DNA of 64,000 nucleotides from Auraticoccus monumenti. GTDB lineage: Bacteria > Actinomycetota > Actinomycetes > Propionibacteriales > Propionibacteriaceae. Below, piece after piece: positions 35,253 to 43,405 of the stretch. The notes beneath the pieces are model-generated. The model did no database searches, was not told the origin of the DNA, and worked only from the letters and a program-made list of their open reading frames with translations. The position numbers and the translations under genes were made by a program. Where the stretch lies: contig NZ_LT629688.1 of the NCBI RefSeq assembly GCF_900101785.1, forward strand, positions 1,178,001 through 1,242,000, written 5' to 3'. How positions within the stretch are numbered: the first letter of the stretch is position 1; every line of letters starts with the position of its first letter.

Positions 35253-36118
35253 CGGGTGCCTCCGTCGGTGGTGGTCTTGTGGTCGGCGTGCCGGCGGATC
35301 GCGCCGGGGAGCAGCTCGGCGGTGGTGCGCGCGGTCGGCAGCTCGAGGTCGTGGTCGCTGGCCACCCGGAGGGTCTCGGCGAGGTCCTTGACCCAGGGCC
35401 GGCCCTCCTCGGCCACGTCGCGCTCGTCGTAGTCGCGGCTGAGCCGGTCGTAGAAGCCCCAGGTCTCCACCGCCCAGGAGCGCGCCGTCCCGCCGGCCAG
35501 CGCCTCCAGCAGCACCGACTCCTCGACGCCGACCCGCCCGGCGAGGTCGACGGCCTCGTAGAGCGCGCCGAGCCCGGTGAAGAGGACGTACTGGTTGCAC
35601 AGCTTCACGACCGCGGCGGTGCCGGCGGGGCCGGTGACCACGGTGGAGCGGGCCAGTGCCGCGCAGTGCTCCCGCGCCCGCTCGACGTCGGCGTCGGCGC
35701 CGCCGAGCAGCACCAGCAGCTCACCGGCCTCGGCCGCGTCGGCGCCCCCACTGACCGGCGCCTCCACCAGCCCGATCCCGTGCTCGGCGCACAGCCGGGC
35801 CATCTCCTGCGCCGTACCGGGGGAGACCGTGCTGCTCAGCAGCACCAGACCGCCCTCGCCCATCCTGGCCGCGAGGCCGTCCGGCCCCTTCAGCACCGAG
35901 CGGACGGCGTCGTCGTCGGGGACGACCACCCACACCACGTCGCTGGCCGCGGCCAGGGAGGGGAGGTCGTCGGCGGGTGTGCAGCCGTCCTCGGCAGCCC
36001 GCTCCAGGGCGGCTGCGTCGGTGTCGTGGACCAGCACGGACCCTGGACGGGTGGCCAGCCGTCGAGCCATCGCGGCGCCCAGGTTGCCCAGGCCCACCAC
36101 GGCTGTGGTCGTCGTCAC
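35249..36118 (-). CDS. NAD(P)-dependent 3-hydroxyisobutyrate dehydrogenase-family oxidoreductase
   Basis: 289 residues. Rossmann motif VVGLGNLGAAMARRL at the N-terminus, substrate loop EAPVSGGADAAEAGEL, and catalytic Lys in AAVVKLCNQYVLF. The family oxidises or reduces beta-hydroxy acids (3-hydroxyisobutyrate, tartronate semialdehyde, threonate). First gene of the operon, from a GTG at 36118 preceded by GAGGAGGACG. The substrate is presumably a hydroxy acid from the imported compound. Confidence 0.87.
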   Translation of the reverse strand: MTTTTAVVGLGNLGAAMARRLATRPGSVLVHDTDAAALERAAEDGCTPADDLPSLAAASDVVWVVVPDDDAVRSVLKGPDGLAARMGEGGLVLLSSTVSPGTAQEMARLCAEHGIGLVEAPVSGGADAAEAGELLVLLGGADADVERAREHCAALARSTVVTGPAGTAAVVKLCNQYVLFTGLGALYEAVDLAGRVGVEESVLLEALAGGTARSWAVETWGFYDRLSRDYDERDVAEEGRPWVKDLAETLRVASDHDLELPTARTTAELLPGAIRRHADHKTTTDGGTR

Positions 36119-36160
36119 GAGCGTCCTCCTCGACTTCTCGTCCTGCGTCGGTGCAGTGGC

Positions 36161-36193
36161 TACTGTCTACAATAGTTAAAAGTCAGTAGTCAA
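36161..36193. promoter_or_regulatory. Promoter and GntR/FCD operator of the catabolic operon
   Basis: Minus-strand promoter TTGACT (36188-36193), 18-base gap, TAGACA (36164-36169). An inverted pair TACTG (36161-36165) and CAGTA (36184-36188) encloses AT-rich TCTACAATAGTTAAAAGT, the most AT-rich spot in the region. It fits a site for the divergent GntR regulator covering the promoter. Confidence 0.6.
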
Positions 36194-36320
36194 TGGGGTG
36201 GGACACTTCGTTCGAGGAGTGGGCAGAACGGGATCCCGCGCCGACAATGATCAACAGGCCTCCTGCACGCGGGGGCCCGGCCACGCAAGGGCGCGTCAGC
36301 GCTGACGACGAGGAGTCCAG

Positions 36321-37067
36321 ATGAGCACCGCCCCCGGTCCGGACAGCATCCAGGCCCCAAGTCTGGTCCAGCTCGCCGCCGAGTCGCTGCGCAAGATGAT
36401 CCTGGCCGGGGAGTACGCGCCGGGCGAGCGGCTGGCCGAGGAGCGGCTCACCGAGCGGCTGCAGATCAGCCGGCCGCCGCTGCGGGAGGCCATGCGGCTG
36501 CTGGAGAACGAGGGCTTCATCGTCACCCAGCCCCGCAAGGGCTCGCGCGTCACCACGCTGACCGACCGGGACGTCCACGAGATCCTCACGCTGCGCTCGG
36601 CGCTGGAGCGGCTGGCCTTCGAGCTCGGGGTCCCGGTGCCTGACCCCGCGCTGCTGGAGGCGCCCCGGGCTGCGGTCGCGGAGATGGAGGACTGCGCCCG
36701 CCGCGAGGACCGCGGTGGGCTGGTGCAGGCGGGCTACCGCTTCCACCGGGCCCTGGTGGGGATAGCCGACCACCGCCGGCTCTCGGAGAGCTACGCCTCC
36801 ATCCAGCGCCAGCAGCTGCTGTGCATGGCCCGGAACCTGGTGGTCCGGGAGGCCTACTACGAGGACCTGGAGCACCACGCGGCCCGGCACCGGGCGCTGC
36901 TGGAGAGCGTCGAGTCCGGCGACCGCGAGGCCGCGCTGGCCGAGCTGGCCGCCCACGGCGAGCAGTCCTTCGCCTCGGTGGCCCTGCCCCCGGAGCTCTA
37001 CCGCAGCTCCTTCGGCCGCACCCCCGACCGGCAGCTCCCAGGGGTGTCAGGCGGCGGCGGGATGTGA
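36321..37067 (+). CDS. GntR-family regulator, FadR/FCD subgroup
   Basis: 248 residues. Winged helix-turn-helix (about 15-85: GERLAEERLTERLQISRPPL, REAMRLLENEGFI) and an all-helical FCD effector domain (about 95-225) with His residues in YRFHRALVG and EHHAARHRALL positioned for metal binding. Such regulators sense carboxylates or sugar acids. ATG at 36321 follows GAGGAG. Divergent from the catabolic operon, so probably its repressor; the ligand may be its substrate or an intermediate. Confidence 0.92.
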   Translation: MSTAPGPDSIQAPSLVQLAAESLRKMILAGEYAPGERLAEERLTERLQISRPPLREAMRLLENEGFIVTQPRKGSRVTTLTDRDVHEILTLRSALERLAFELGVPVPDPALLEAPRAAVAEMEDCARREDRGGLVQAGYRFHRALVGIADHRRLSESYASIQRQQLLCMARNLVVREAYYEDLEHHAARHRALLESVESGDREAALAELAAHGEQSFASVALPPELYRSSFGRTPDRQLPGVSGGGGM

Positions 37068-37086
37068 GCGGGGCCGCCGCCGTCGC

Positions 37087-37629
37087 TCAGTCCAGGGCGC
37101 CCACGTGGGCCATCGCGGAGCGGATCAGCGCGCCGCGCCCACCCTCGAGCTCGGCGGTGACGGTCGGGCTGACGGCCTCCTCGGGGGAGAGCCAGGTCAG
37201 CTCCAGCGCGTCCTGACGCGGGTCGCAGCGACCGGCCACCGGGACCACGAAGACCAGCGAGACCGCGTGCTGGCGCTCGTCGGAGAACCGCCCCATCCCC
37301 GGCAGCGGGAAGTACTCGGCCACCGTGAACGGCGCCGGGCTGGCGGGCAGCCGCGGGAACGCCATCGGGCCCAGGTCCTTCTCCAGGTGGCGCAGCAGGG
37401 CCGCCCGCACCGTCTCGGCGTAGAGCACCCGGCCGGAGACGATGGTCCGCTTGAAGGAGCCGCCGGCGTCGGCCCGCAGCAGCAGCCCGACCTCGGTCAC
37501 CGACCCGTCGTCGGCCTGGCGCACCGGGATGGCCTCCACGTACAGCAGCGGCAGCCGGTGCCGCACGTGGGTCAGGTCCTCCTCCGACAGCCAGCCGGGG
37601 TGGGGGTCGGGAGTACCGAGGGAGCTCAT
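37087..37629 (-). CDS. NUDIX-like protein (DUF4916 type)
   Basis: 180 residues. Resembles actinobacterial DUF4916 proteins: YVEAIPVRQADDGSVTEVGL, VSGRVLYAETVRAALLRHLE, then AVSLVFVVPVAG and a C-terminal LTWLSPEEA. The NUDIX box is weak, so hydrolase activity is uncertain. ATG at 37629 lies 7 bases after TAGAAA, consistent with a leaderless message. Confidence 0.7.
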   Translation of the reverse strand: MSSLGTPDPHPGWLSEEDLTHVRHRLPLLYVEAIPVRQADDGSVTEVGLLLRADAGGSFKRTIVSGRVLYAETVRAALLRHLEKDLGPMAFPRLPASPAPFTVAEYFPLPGMGRFSDERQHAVSLVFVVPVAGRCDPRQDALELTWLSPEEAVSPTVTAELEGGRGALIRSAMAHVGALD

Positions 37630-37636
37630 GGGCTCT

Positions 37637-37642
37637 TTTCTA
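37637..37642 (-). promoter_or_regulatory. -10 box of a leaderless promoter for the NUDIX-like gene
   Basis: TAGAAA 7 bases before the ATG at 37629. Confidence 0.4.
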
Positions 37643-37675
37643 CCGGACGCCGCCGAACCGCCCCGCACGGCCGGC

Positions 37676-38272
37676 TCAGTCCGGACGGCGCAGGTCCAGC
37701 CGCTCGCCCAGGGTGAAGTAGGCGCTCGGCCCGCCGCCGCGCAGCACCGGGTCCGCGGCGGCGGTGTCGTAGACGCCGTCACCCAGCAGCTCCTCGTCGA
37801 TGTGCACGCCCACCACCTCGCCGAAGACCATCACCGCACCGGTGGGGCTGCCGTCGGCGCCGGTCAGCTCCAGCACCTGGCTCAGCCGGCACTCCATCGC
37901 CACCCGGGCCTCGGCCACCCTCGGCACCGACACCACCCGGCTGGGCGCCGGCGTCAGCCCCGCGGAGGCGAACTCGTCGACGTCCTGGCTCGTGGACGTC
38001 TGGTTCATCGCCTGCAGCAGCGGCCGGGTGACCAGGTTCCAGACGAACTCCCCGCACGCCTCGGCGTTGCGCGCCGAGTGCTTGCGGGAGGTGCTGGCGA
38101 AGCCGATCAGCGGCGGGGTGTAGCAGAAGGCGTTGAAGAAGCTGTACGGCGCCAGGTTGAGCGTGCCGTCCGCCGCGACCGAGGACACCCACCCGATCGG
38201 CCGCGGGGCCACCAGCGCGTTGAATGGGTCGTGCGGCAGCCGGTGGCCCAGCCGGGGCTCGTAGAAGTGCAT
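37676..38272 (-). CDS. Flavin reductase-family protein (FMN-binding split barrel)
   Basis: 198 residues. VAPRPIGWVSSVAADGTLNL and SFFNAFCYTPPLIGFAS are the FMN-binding segments of the DIM6/NTAB flavin reductase group; VAMECRLSQVLEL and VVGVHIDEELL follow. Probably reduces flavin with NAD(P)H or serves as a flavoprotein oxidoreductase. The start coincides with the stop of the PEBP gene (one-base overlap), so the two are co-transcribed. Confidence 0.87.
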   Translation of the reverse strand: MHFYEPRLGHRLPHDPFNALVAPRPIGWVSSVAADGTLNLAPYSFFNAFCYTPPLIGFASTSRKHSARNAEACGEFVWNLVTRPLLQAMNQTSTSQDVDEFASAGLTPAPSRVVSVPRVAEARVAMECRLSQVLELTGADGSPTGAVMVFGEVVGVHIDEELLGDGVYDTAAADPVLRGGGPSAYFTLGERLDLRRPD

Positions 38273-38787
38273 CAGACCGTGGTCTGGTACGTCCCGGTGA
38301 GCAGGGCGCGCCCGATCACGTGACCGAGGGTCATGAAGTGCACCGCCGCCGGCGTGGCCGAGGGGTCCAGCCCGGTGTCGGCGGTGTCCAGCGCGGTCAC
38401 CGCGAAGATGTAGCGGTGCGGACGGTCCCCGGGCGGCGGGGCGGCGCCGACGTAGCCGTCGGCCCCGGAGTCGTTGCGGACGGTGAAGGCGCCCTCCGGC
38501 AGCTCGCCGCCCCGCAGCGAGGTGACGTCACCGGGGACGCCGACCGCCACCCAGTGCCAGAAGCCGCTCGGGGTGGGCGCGTCGGGGTCGTAGCAGGTGA
38601 CCAGGAACGACTCCGTCCCCTCCGGCACGTCGGACCAGGCGAGGTCGGGGGCGGTGTTCCCGCCGTCCTGGGCCTGGGCGGGGTCCAGCGGCTCTCCCTC
38701 GCGGACGTGCGGGCTGGTCAGCGTGAACCTCGCCGTCTTCGGCAGCAGCGAGTACGGGTCGGGCGGGACAGGACGCTCCAGGCTCAT
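38272..38787 (-). CDS. YbhB/YbcL-family PEBP-like protein
   Basis: 171 residues. Phosphatidylethanolamine-binding-protein fold with the ligand pocket motif SFLVTCYDPDAPTPSGFWHW and PHRYIFAVTALD. Bacterial members are of unknown or inhibitory function. ATG at 38787 chosen because a TAGCGT box ends 7 bases before it; a GTG three codons upstream would fall inside that spacing. Confidence 0.85.
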   Translation of the reverse strand: MSLERPVPPDPYSLLPKTARFTLTSPHVREGEPLDPAQAQDGGNTAPDLAWSDVPEGTESFLVTCYDPDAPTPSGFWHWVAVGVPGDVTSLRGGELPEGAFTVRNDSGADGYVGAAPPPGDRPHRYIFAVTALDTADTGLDPSATPAAVHFMTLGHVIGRALLTGTYQTTV

Positions 38788-38794
38788 GCCCCGC

Positions 38795-38800
38795 ACGCTA
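38795..38800 (-). promoter_or_regulatory. -10 box of a leaderless promoter for the PEBP gene
   Basis: TAGCGT 7 bases before the ATG at 38787. Confidence 0.45.
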
Positions 38801-38833
38801 GTACCCGCACCGGCACCCGGCCGGGTGGGGGCA

Positions 38834-40009
38834 TCAGCCCGGGCGACGGCGCAGACCGAGCACCGCGGTCACCACCAGACCCGCCACCAGACCCCAGAAG
38901 GCGCCGCCGACGCCTCCGACCGTCAGCCCCGAGGCCGCCACCAGGAAGGTCACCGCCGCACCCTCGCGGTGACGCGGCTCGGTCAGGGCCTGGGCGCCCG
39001 CGGCGGCGAAGGTGGGGAGCAGCGCCAACCCCGCCAGGGTGCCGATGACGCCCGCCGGTGCGGCCTGGGCCAGCGACGTGGTGGCGGCGGAGAGCGGCAC
39101 GAACAGCAGGTAGGTCACCCCGCAGGAGACCCCGGCCAGCCAGCGCCGGCGGGTGTCCGCCCCGGCCTCCGGTCCGGCCGCGAGTGCGGCGGAGATGGCG
39201 GCCAGGTTGATGGCGTGCCCGCCGCCGAGCGCACCCACCGCGCCGGCCAGCCCGGTGTAGGCCATCACCGGCCGGAACGGCGGGGAGAAGCCGAAGCTGC
39301 CCAGCACGGCCAGCCCGGCCACGTTCTGGCTGGTCATCGTGACCAGGAACAGCGGCAGCCCGATCGAGACCGCGGTGACCAGGTCGGGGTCGGGGAGCAC
39401 CGGCACCAGCGTCGGCAGCAGCGGACCCTCGAGGCGGGCGAAGGAGCCGGTCACCGCCGTCACCACCAGCGCCGCGACCAGCACCGCCGGGATGGCCCAG
39501 CGCCGGCTCAGCCGCAGCGCCACCAGCCAGACCAGCACCAGCGGGGCGACCGTCCACGGCGACTGCACCAGGTCCAGGAACGGGCGCGCGCACAGCGGCA
39601 GCAGCACCCCGGCCAGCATGGCGCTGGCCAGCGGTGCGGGCACCGAGCGGACCAGCGTGGCCAGCGGGGCCACCAGCCCGCACAGGGCCAGCAGCAGCCC
39701 GCAGACCACGAACGCGCCCACCGCCGCCTCGAAGCCTCCCGCCGGAGCGGCCGCGGTGGCGAGCAGCGCGGCACCCGGCGTCGACCAGGCCATGGTCACC
39801 GGCGTCCGCGTCCGCCAGGAGAAGAGCAGGGTGCCCACGCCCATGGTCAGGCAGAGCACCATCAGCCCCGACGACGCCTGGGCCGCGGTGGCGCCGACCG
39901 CCAGCAGCCCGGTGAGCACCACGGGGAAGGAGCTCGTGAAGCCCACCAGGCCCGAGACGACCCCCGCCAGGAGGGGGGTCGAGGACGGGGTGGGAGGAGG
40001 GGGGCTCAC
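38834..40009 (-). CDS. benE: Benzoate/H+ symporter BenE-family transporter
   Basis: 391 residues with about 11-12 membrane segments. BenE features: GLVGFTSSFPVVLTGLLAVG at the start, TPVTMAWSTPGAALL, and LFLVTMTSQNVAGLAVLGSFG. The family imports benzoate with a proton; specificity is not proven here and no benzoate degradation genes lie in the window. GTG at 40009 is set by a TAGGTT box 7 bases upstream. Confidence 0.87.
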   Translation of the reverse strand: MSPPPPTPSSTPLLAGVVSGLVGFTSSFPVVLTGLLAVGATAAQASSGLMVLCLTMGVGTLLFSWRTRTPVTMAWSTPGAALLATAAAPAGGFEAAVGAFVVCGLLLALCGLVAPLATLVRSVPAPLASAMLAGVLLPLCARPFLDLVQSPWTVAPLVLVWLVALRLSRRWAIPAVLVAALVVTAVTGSFARLEGPLLPTLVPVLPDPDLVTAVSIGLPLFLVTMTSQNVAGLAVLGSFGFSPPFRPVMAYTGLAGAVGALGGGHAINLAAISAALAAGPEAGADTRRRWLAGVSCGVTYLLFVPLSAATTSLAQAAPAGVIGTLAGLALLPTFAAAGAQALTEPRHREGAAVTFLVAASGLTVGGVGGAFWGLVAGLVVTAVLGLRRRPG

Positions 40010-40016
40010 CGGCAGC

Positions 40017-40022
40017 AACCTA
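40017..40022 (-). promoter_or_regulatory. -10 box of a leaderless promoter for benE
   Basis: TAGGTT 7 bases before the GTG at 40009; decides between several in-frame upstream starts. Confidence 0.45.
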
Positions 40023-40143
40023 GGTCCTCGGGCGTCGGCGGCCGGGACGTCTCCGGGAGCGGGACCCGCCGATTGGCCTTTCCTGAAGGCGATGCTTAAG
40101 ATCCTCACGTCTTGTTCAGGTTCGTGGCATCTTCGGGGAGTGT

Positions 40144-41316
40144 GTGGTTGTGGTTCGAGCACGTCGTGCGATCAGGGAACCGCTGACCCCACGGGTGGTC
40201 CGCCGGCTGCCGCAGCTCGCCGCCGGGCTCGCCGCCCTCGCGCTGCTGGGTACCGCGGTCGGCGCCGAGGCGACCATCAGCAGCGGGGCCCCCGCCCTCG
40301 TCGCCGTCCCCGCTGCCCAGGTGGTGGCCCCTGCCGTCGAGGCTCCGGCCGCCCAGGTCGTCGACGACGCCCTCTCGGTCGCCGAGATCAGCCGCGCCGC
40401 CCAGCAGCGGGCGGCCGCCGAGGCGAAGAAGAAGGCCGAGGCCGACGAGAAGGCCGAGGCGAAGAAGAAGGCCGAGGCCGACAAGAAGGCCGAGGCCGAG
40501 AAGAAGACCAAGGAGAAGGCCGAGGCCGAGGCCGAGGCGAAGGCGCAGGCGGAGGAGAAGGCCGAGGCGGACAAGAAGGCCGCGGCGGAGCAGAAGGCCG
40601 CGGCCGAGAAGAAGGCCGCGGAGGACGCCGCCGCGTCGCGCGAGGAGCGGGCGTCGCGGTCGAGCGGACGAGCCGCCCTGGACGCCTCCCAGCTGGGTGC
40701 CGGTGCCGGGAAGCGATGGACCACCGTGGCCCTCAACGCCCGCTCCGCCCCCGACGCCGGTGCCGCGCTGGTGGACGTCCTCGACGCCGGTGACCAGCTG
40801 GCGATCACCGAGCGCACCTCCGGCAGCTGGCGCCAGGTCGAGCTGGGCGGCAAGGCCGCCTGGGTGGCCGAGAAGTACCTCGTCGACAGGCAGCCGAAGA
40901 AGGCGAGCGCCCCCGGTGGCGGTGCCAAGGCCGGCGTCTCCGGCGGTGCCTGCCCCAGCGGCTCGTCGGTGGAGGCGGGGCTGCAGCCTAACGCGGTGGC
41001 CGTGCACCGCGCCGTCTGCGCCGCCTTCCCCAGCATCACCAGCTACGGCGGCGTCCGGGCCGACTCGGTCCCCGGTCACCCCGAGGGCCGCGCGATCGAC
41101 GCGATGATCCCCAACTACTCCGGCTCGGGCAACGCCCTCGGCTGGCAGGTGGCCGAGTACGTCCGCGCCAACGCCTCCCGGCTGGGCGTCACCGAGGTGA
41201 TCTTCGACCAGAAGATCTGGACCACGCAGCGCTCCGGCGAGGGCTGGCGCTCGATGGGCAACCGCGGCGGCGACACCGCCAACCACCGCGACCACGTGCA
41301 CGTGACCGTCCGCTGA
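40144..41316 (+). CDS. Secreted SH3 / LAS-type peptidase-like protein with Ala-Lys-Glu coiled coil
   Basis: 390 residues. A basic N-terminus and hydrophobic stretch (about 24-45) act as signal or anchor. Residues of about 85-165 are a charged coiled coil of repeating A/E/K. An SH3b-like domain (about 190-250, LNARSAPDAGAALVDVLDAG) follows, then a C-terminal domain of about 120 residues (ARB_07466-like). The latter has GHPEGRAID (H-x6-D) near 310 and HRDHVHV near 385, the zinc-ligand pattern of LAS peptidases (M15). Probably binds and cuts peptidoglycan. GGGGAG precedes; the GTG at 40150 is an alternative start. Confidence 0.8.
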   Translation: MVVVRARRAIREPLTPRVVRRLPQLAAGLAALALLGTAVGAEATISSGAPALVAVPAAQVVAPAVEAPAAQVVDDALSVAEISRAAQQRAAAEAKKKAEADEKAEAKKKAEADKKAEAEKKTKEKAEAEAEAKAQAEEKAEADKKAAAEQKAAAEKKAAEDAAASREERASRSSGRAALDASQLGAGAGKRWTTVALNARSAPDAGAALVDVLDAGDQLAITERTSGSWRQVELGGKAAWVAEKYLVDRQPKKASAPGGGAKAGVSGGACPSGSSVEAGLQPNAVAVHRAVCAAFPSITSYGGVRADSVPGHPEGRAIDAMIPNYSGSGNALGWQVAEYVRANASRLGVTEVIFDQKIWTTQRSGEGWRSMGNRGGDTANHRDHVHVTVR

Positions 41317-41329
41317 CCCCCGCGGCCAG

Positions 41330-41356
41330 GCCCCCGACGTCCTCGACGTCGGGGGC
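41330..41356 (+). terminator. Hairpin terminator after the LAS peptidase gene
   Basis: GCCCCCGACGT, loop CCTCG, ACGTCGGGGGC: a perfect 11-bp stem 14 bases after the stop, followed by TTCGTCGTCC. Confidence 0.85.
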
Positions 41357-41505
41357 TTCGTCGTCCCTCAGACCTTCGCCCTCGATATCTCGTGAGACGG
41401 ATATCACCTCCGCGCAGGTCGTCGGAATACTGCACCGGCGAGTACAGTTACTCATATCGGGTCGCAGCCAGCGCCCCGGGAACCACTGAGGAAGAGGAAG
41501 TGCCC

Positions 41506-41676
41506 ATGTCCTTCGCGAAGGCAGCCACCAGCCGCCGTGAGGACGCCCGCGCCCGTCGCGCGGCCGCCCGTCACGCCCGGCTGATCAACAAGGCGATCGC
41601 CGGTGCTGACAGCCCGTCGATGCGCAACGACCTGATCATGGCCGCGCAGCGCCAGTACCCGCTGGGTCTGCGCTGA
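41506..41676 (+). CDS. Small basic actinobacterial protein of unknown function
   Basis: 56 residues, strongly basic in the first half (SRREDARARRAAARHARLI), ending QRQYPLGLR. ATG at 41506 follows GAGGAAG at ideal distance. It has its own upstream region with a TACAGT-like box near 41443, and terminators on both sides, so it is an independent transcription unit. I do not recognise the family; a nucleic-acid-binding role is possible from charge alone. Confidence 0.7.
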   Translation: MSFAKAATSRREDARARRAAARHARLINKAIAGADSPSMRNDLIMAAQRQYPLGLR

Positions 41677-41695
41677 CCACCTGATCGGCAGACCA

Positions 41696-41721
41696 GGCTC
41701 TCACCCGCACGGGTGGGAGCC
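41696..41721. terminator. Hairpin between the small ORF and the convergent dGTPase gene
   Basis: GGCTCTCACCC, loop GCAC, GGGTGGGAGCC: 11-bp stem with one G-T pair, followed by TTCGTCGTCC. Position between convergent genes suggests bidirectional termination. Confidence 0.75.
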
Positions 41722-41757
41722 TTCGTCGTCCCCGGGGCCGGTCCGCCCGACCGGACC

Positions 41758-43326
41758 TCAGACCCCGCCGGCCCAGAGCCGTCCGCCCGCGCCGTCCATC
41801 CGCATCCCCTGGTCGAAGGACTGCTCGTCGGTGAGAGAGGCCACGTAGTCGAGGATCCCGCGGCCCCGCGCCATCCGGGCGAGGCTCGCCTCGTCGGTCT
41901 GGTGGTCCAGCCACTCCGGGTGCTCGCGGGCCGTGCGCCGGTAGCCGGCGGCGGCCGTCTGCACCAGGTCGACCAGCCGCCGCGGGGCCCGTGGTGCGTC
42001 GTGGACGTCGGAGAGCCAGTCGTCGTAGCCGGTCACCAGCTGGGTCAGCGCCGCGGCCTGACCCCGCTGCTGCATGGCCAGGTCGGGACGGTTCAGCACG
42101 AAGTACTGGTGCACGAACTTGAGCACGCTGACCTGGTGCCAGGCCAGGGTCGAGAGGCTGACCGTCGAGCCCCGCACCGGCGGGTCGGCCACCAGCCGGA
42201 CCGAGGAGATCAGCCGGTCGATCCAGGAGCCGGTGAACCCGGAGATCGCGCGGTCGGCGGCCATCGAGCCGTCGTGGGGCACGGCCAGCACGCCGTCCAC
42301 GAACTCCTCCCCGATCGAGCCGACCGCCTCGGCGAAGGCGTCCTCGTCGAAGACCCAGGCGTCCTTGTCCACCAGCCGCCGCCGCAGCCGCTCCAGCCCG
42401 GTGCCGGGCCGCCGGGCCCGCTCGCGCAGCTCGGCGCCGTCGGTGGCGGCCAGCTCGCGCCGGTTGGTGGCCCACTCGCGCAGCTCGGCCGAGACCAGCG
42501 AGTACTGCAGCACCCCGGAGCGGTGGAAGTCCTCCAGGTCGTGCAGGGAGTAGGCGATGTCGTCGGCCAGGTCCATCACCGCGCACTCCAGGGTCTGGCG
42601 ACCCGGAGCCAGTCCGGGGAAGGCGCCGAGCACGTCCACCAGCTCGGCCAGGTCGGGGACGTAGGCGCTGAACTTGGCCGGCACCCCGCCGAGGGAGAGG
42701 TCCTCCGAGGGCGAGCGGCGGGGGCCGACGGCGGCACCACGCGGCGGCTCGGGCCAGCTGCTGGGGTGCGGGTCGGGCCAGTGGAAGCGTCCCCAGGGGT
42801 ACTTGAGCACCGCGGCACGGACCGCGGCGGTCAGGTTCAGCCCCTCGTCGCCGGGGCCCAGGACCTCCAGCTCGGTGATGATCCGGAACGTCTGCGCGTT
42901 GCCCTCGAAGCCGTCGCGCAGACCGAAGCGGGTCCGGGCCAGCCGGTCCAGCACCCGCTCGCCCAGGTGGCCGAAGGGCGGGTGGCCGAGGTCGTGGGCC
43001 ACCGCCGCGGCCTGGGTGACGACGTGGTCCAGTCCGCCGAGCCGGTCCAGCAGCTCCTGGTCGCTGCTGCTCCACAGCCCGACCGCGATCGCGCGGGCCA
43101 CCGCGGTGACCTTGATGGTGTGCGTGAGCCGGTTGTGCACCACGCCCGGGGTGGAGGCGGCGGTGACCACCTGGGTGACCTCGGCCAGCCGGGAGAAGGA
43201 GGGGGCGAACCGCAGCCGCTCGAGGTCGACCCGGAACTCCGACTCGTACCCGCTGGCCAGCGGCCGGGAGGACCGCGTCTCCGGACGGGCCCGGCGGACG
43301 CGCGCCTGCTGCCCCGACTCCTGCAC
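41758..43326 (-). CDS. dgt: Deoxyguanosinetriphosphate triphosphohydrolase (HD-domain dNTPase)
   Basis: 522 residues. HD-domain metal ligands: His in NRLTHTIKV (about 69), HD in AVAHDLGHPPFGH (about 111-112), and Asp in MDLADDIAYSLHD. GFEGNAQTFRI is the substrate-binding signature of dGTPases. Cleaves dNTP to nucleoside and triphosphate. The GTG at 43326 lies 6 bases after TAGCGT. Divergent from pgi with 79 bases between. Confidence 0.92.
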   Translation of the reverse strand: MQESGQQARVRRARPETRSSRPLASGYESEFRVDLERLRFAPSFSRLAEVTQVVTAASTPGVVHNRLTHTIKVTAVARAIAVGLWSSSDQELLDRLGGLDHVVTQAAAVAHDLGHPPFGHLGERVLDRLARTRFGLRDGFEGNAQTFRIITELEVLGPGDEGLNLTAAVRAAVLKYPWGRFHWPDPHPSSWPEPPRGAAVGPRRSPSEDLSLGGVPAKFSAYVPDLAELVDVLGAFPGLAPGRQTLECAVMDLADDIAYSLHDLEDFHRSGVLQYSLVSAELREWATNRRELAATDGAELRERARRPGTGLERLRRRLVDKDAWVFDEDAFAEAVGSIGEEFVDGVLAVPHDGSMAADRAISGFTGSWIDRLISSVRLVADPPVRGSTVSLSTLAWHQVSVLKFVHQYFVLNRPDLAMQQRGQAAALTQLVTGYDDWLSDVHDAPRAPRRLVDLVQTAAAGYRRTAREHPEWLDHQTDEASLARMARGRGILDYVASLTDEQSFDQGMRMDGAGGRLWAGGV

Positions 43327-43332
43327 AGCTGA

Positions 43333-43338
43333 ACGCTA
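43333..43338 (-). promoter_or_regulatory. -10 box of a leaderless promoter for dgt
   Basis: TAGCGT 6 bases before the GTG at 43326. Confidence 0.45.
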
Positions 43339-43393
43339 CACAGGCCGGCGCCCGGCGCGGCGATCTGCCCTCGAGGGAGCCGGTCGCCCTCGT

Positions 43394-43399
43394 TAGGCT
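43394..43399 (+). promoter_or_regulatory. -10 box of a leaderless promoter for pgi
   Basis: TAGGCT, then six cytosines, then the ATG at 43406; no ribosome-binding sequence could fit. Confidence 0.55.
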
Positions 43400-43405
43400 C
43401 CCCCC

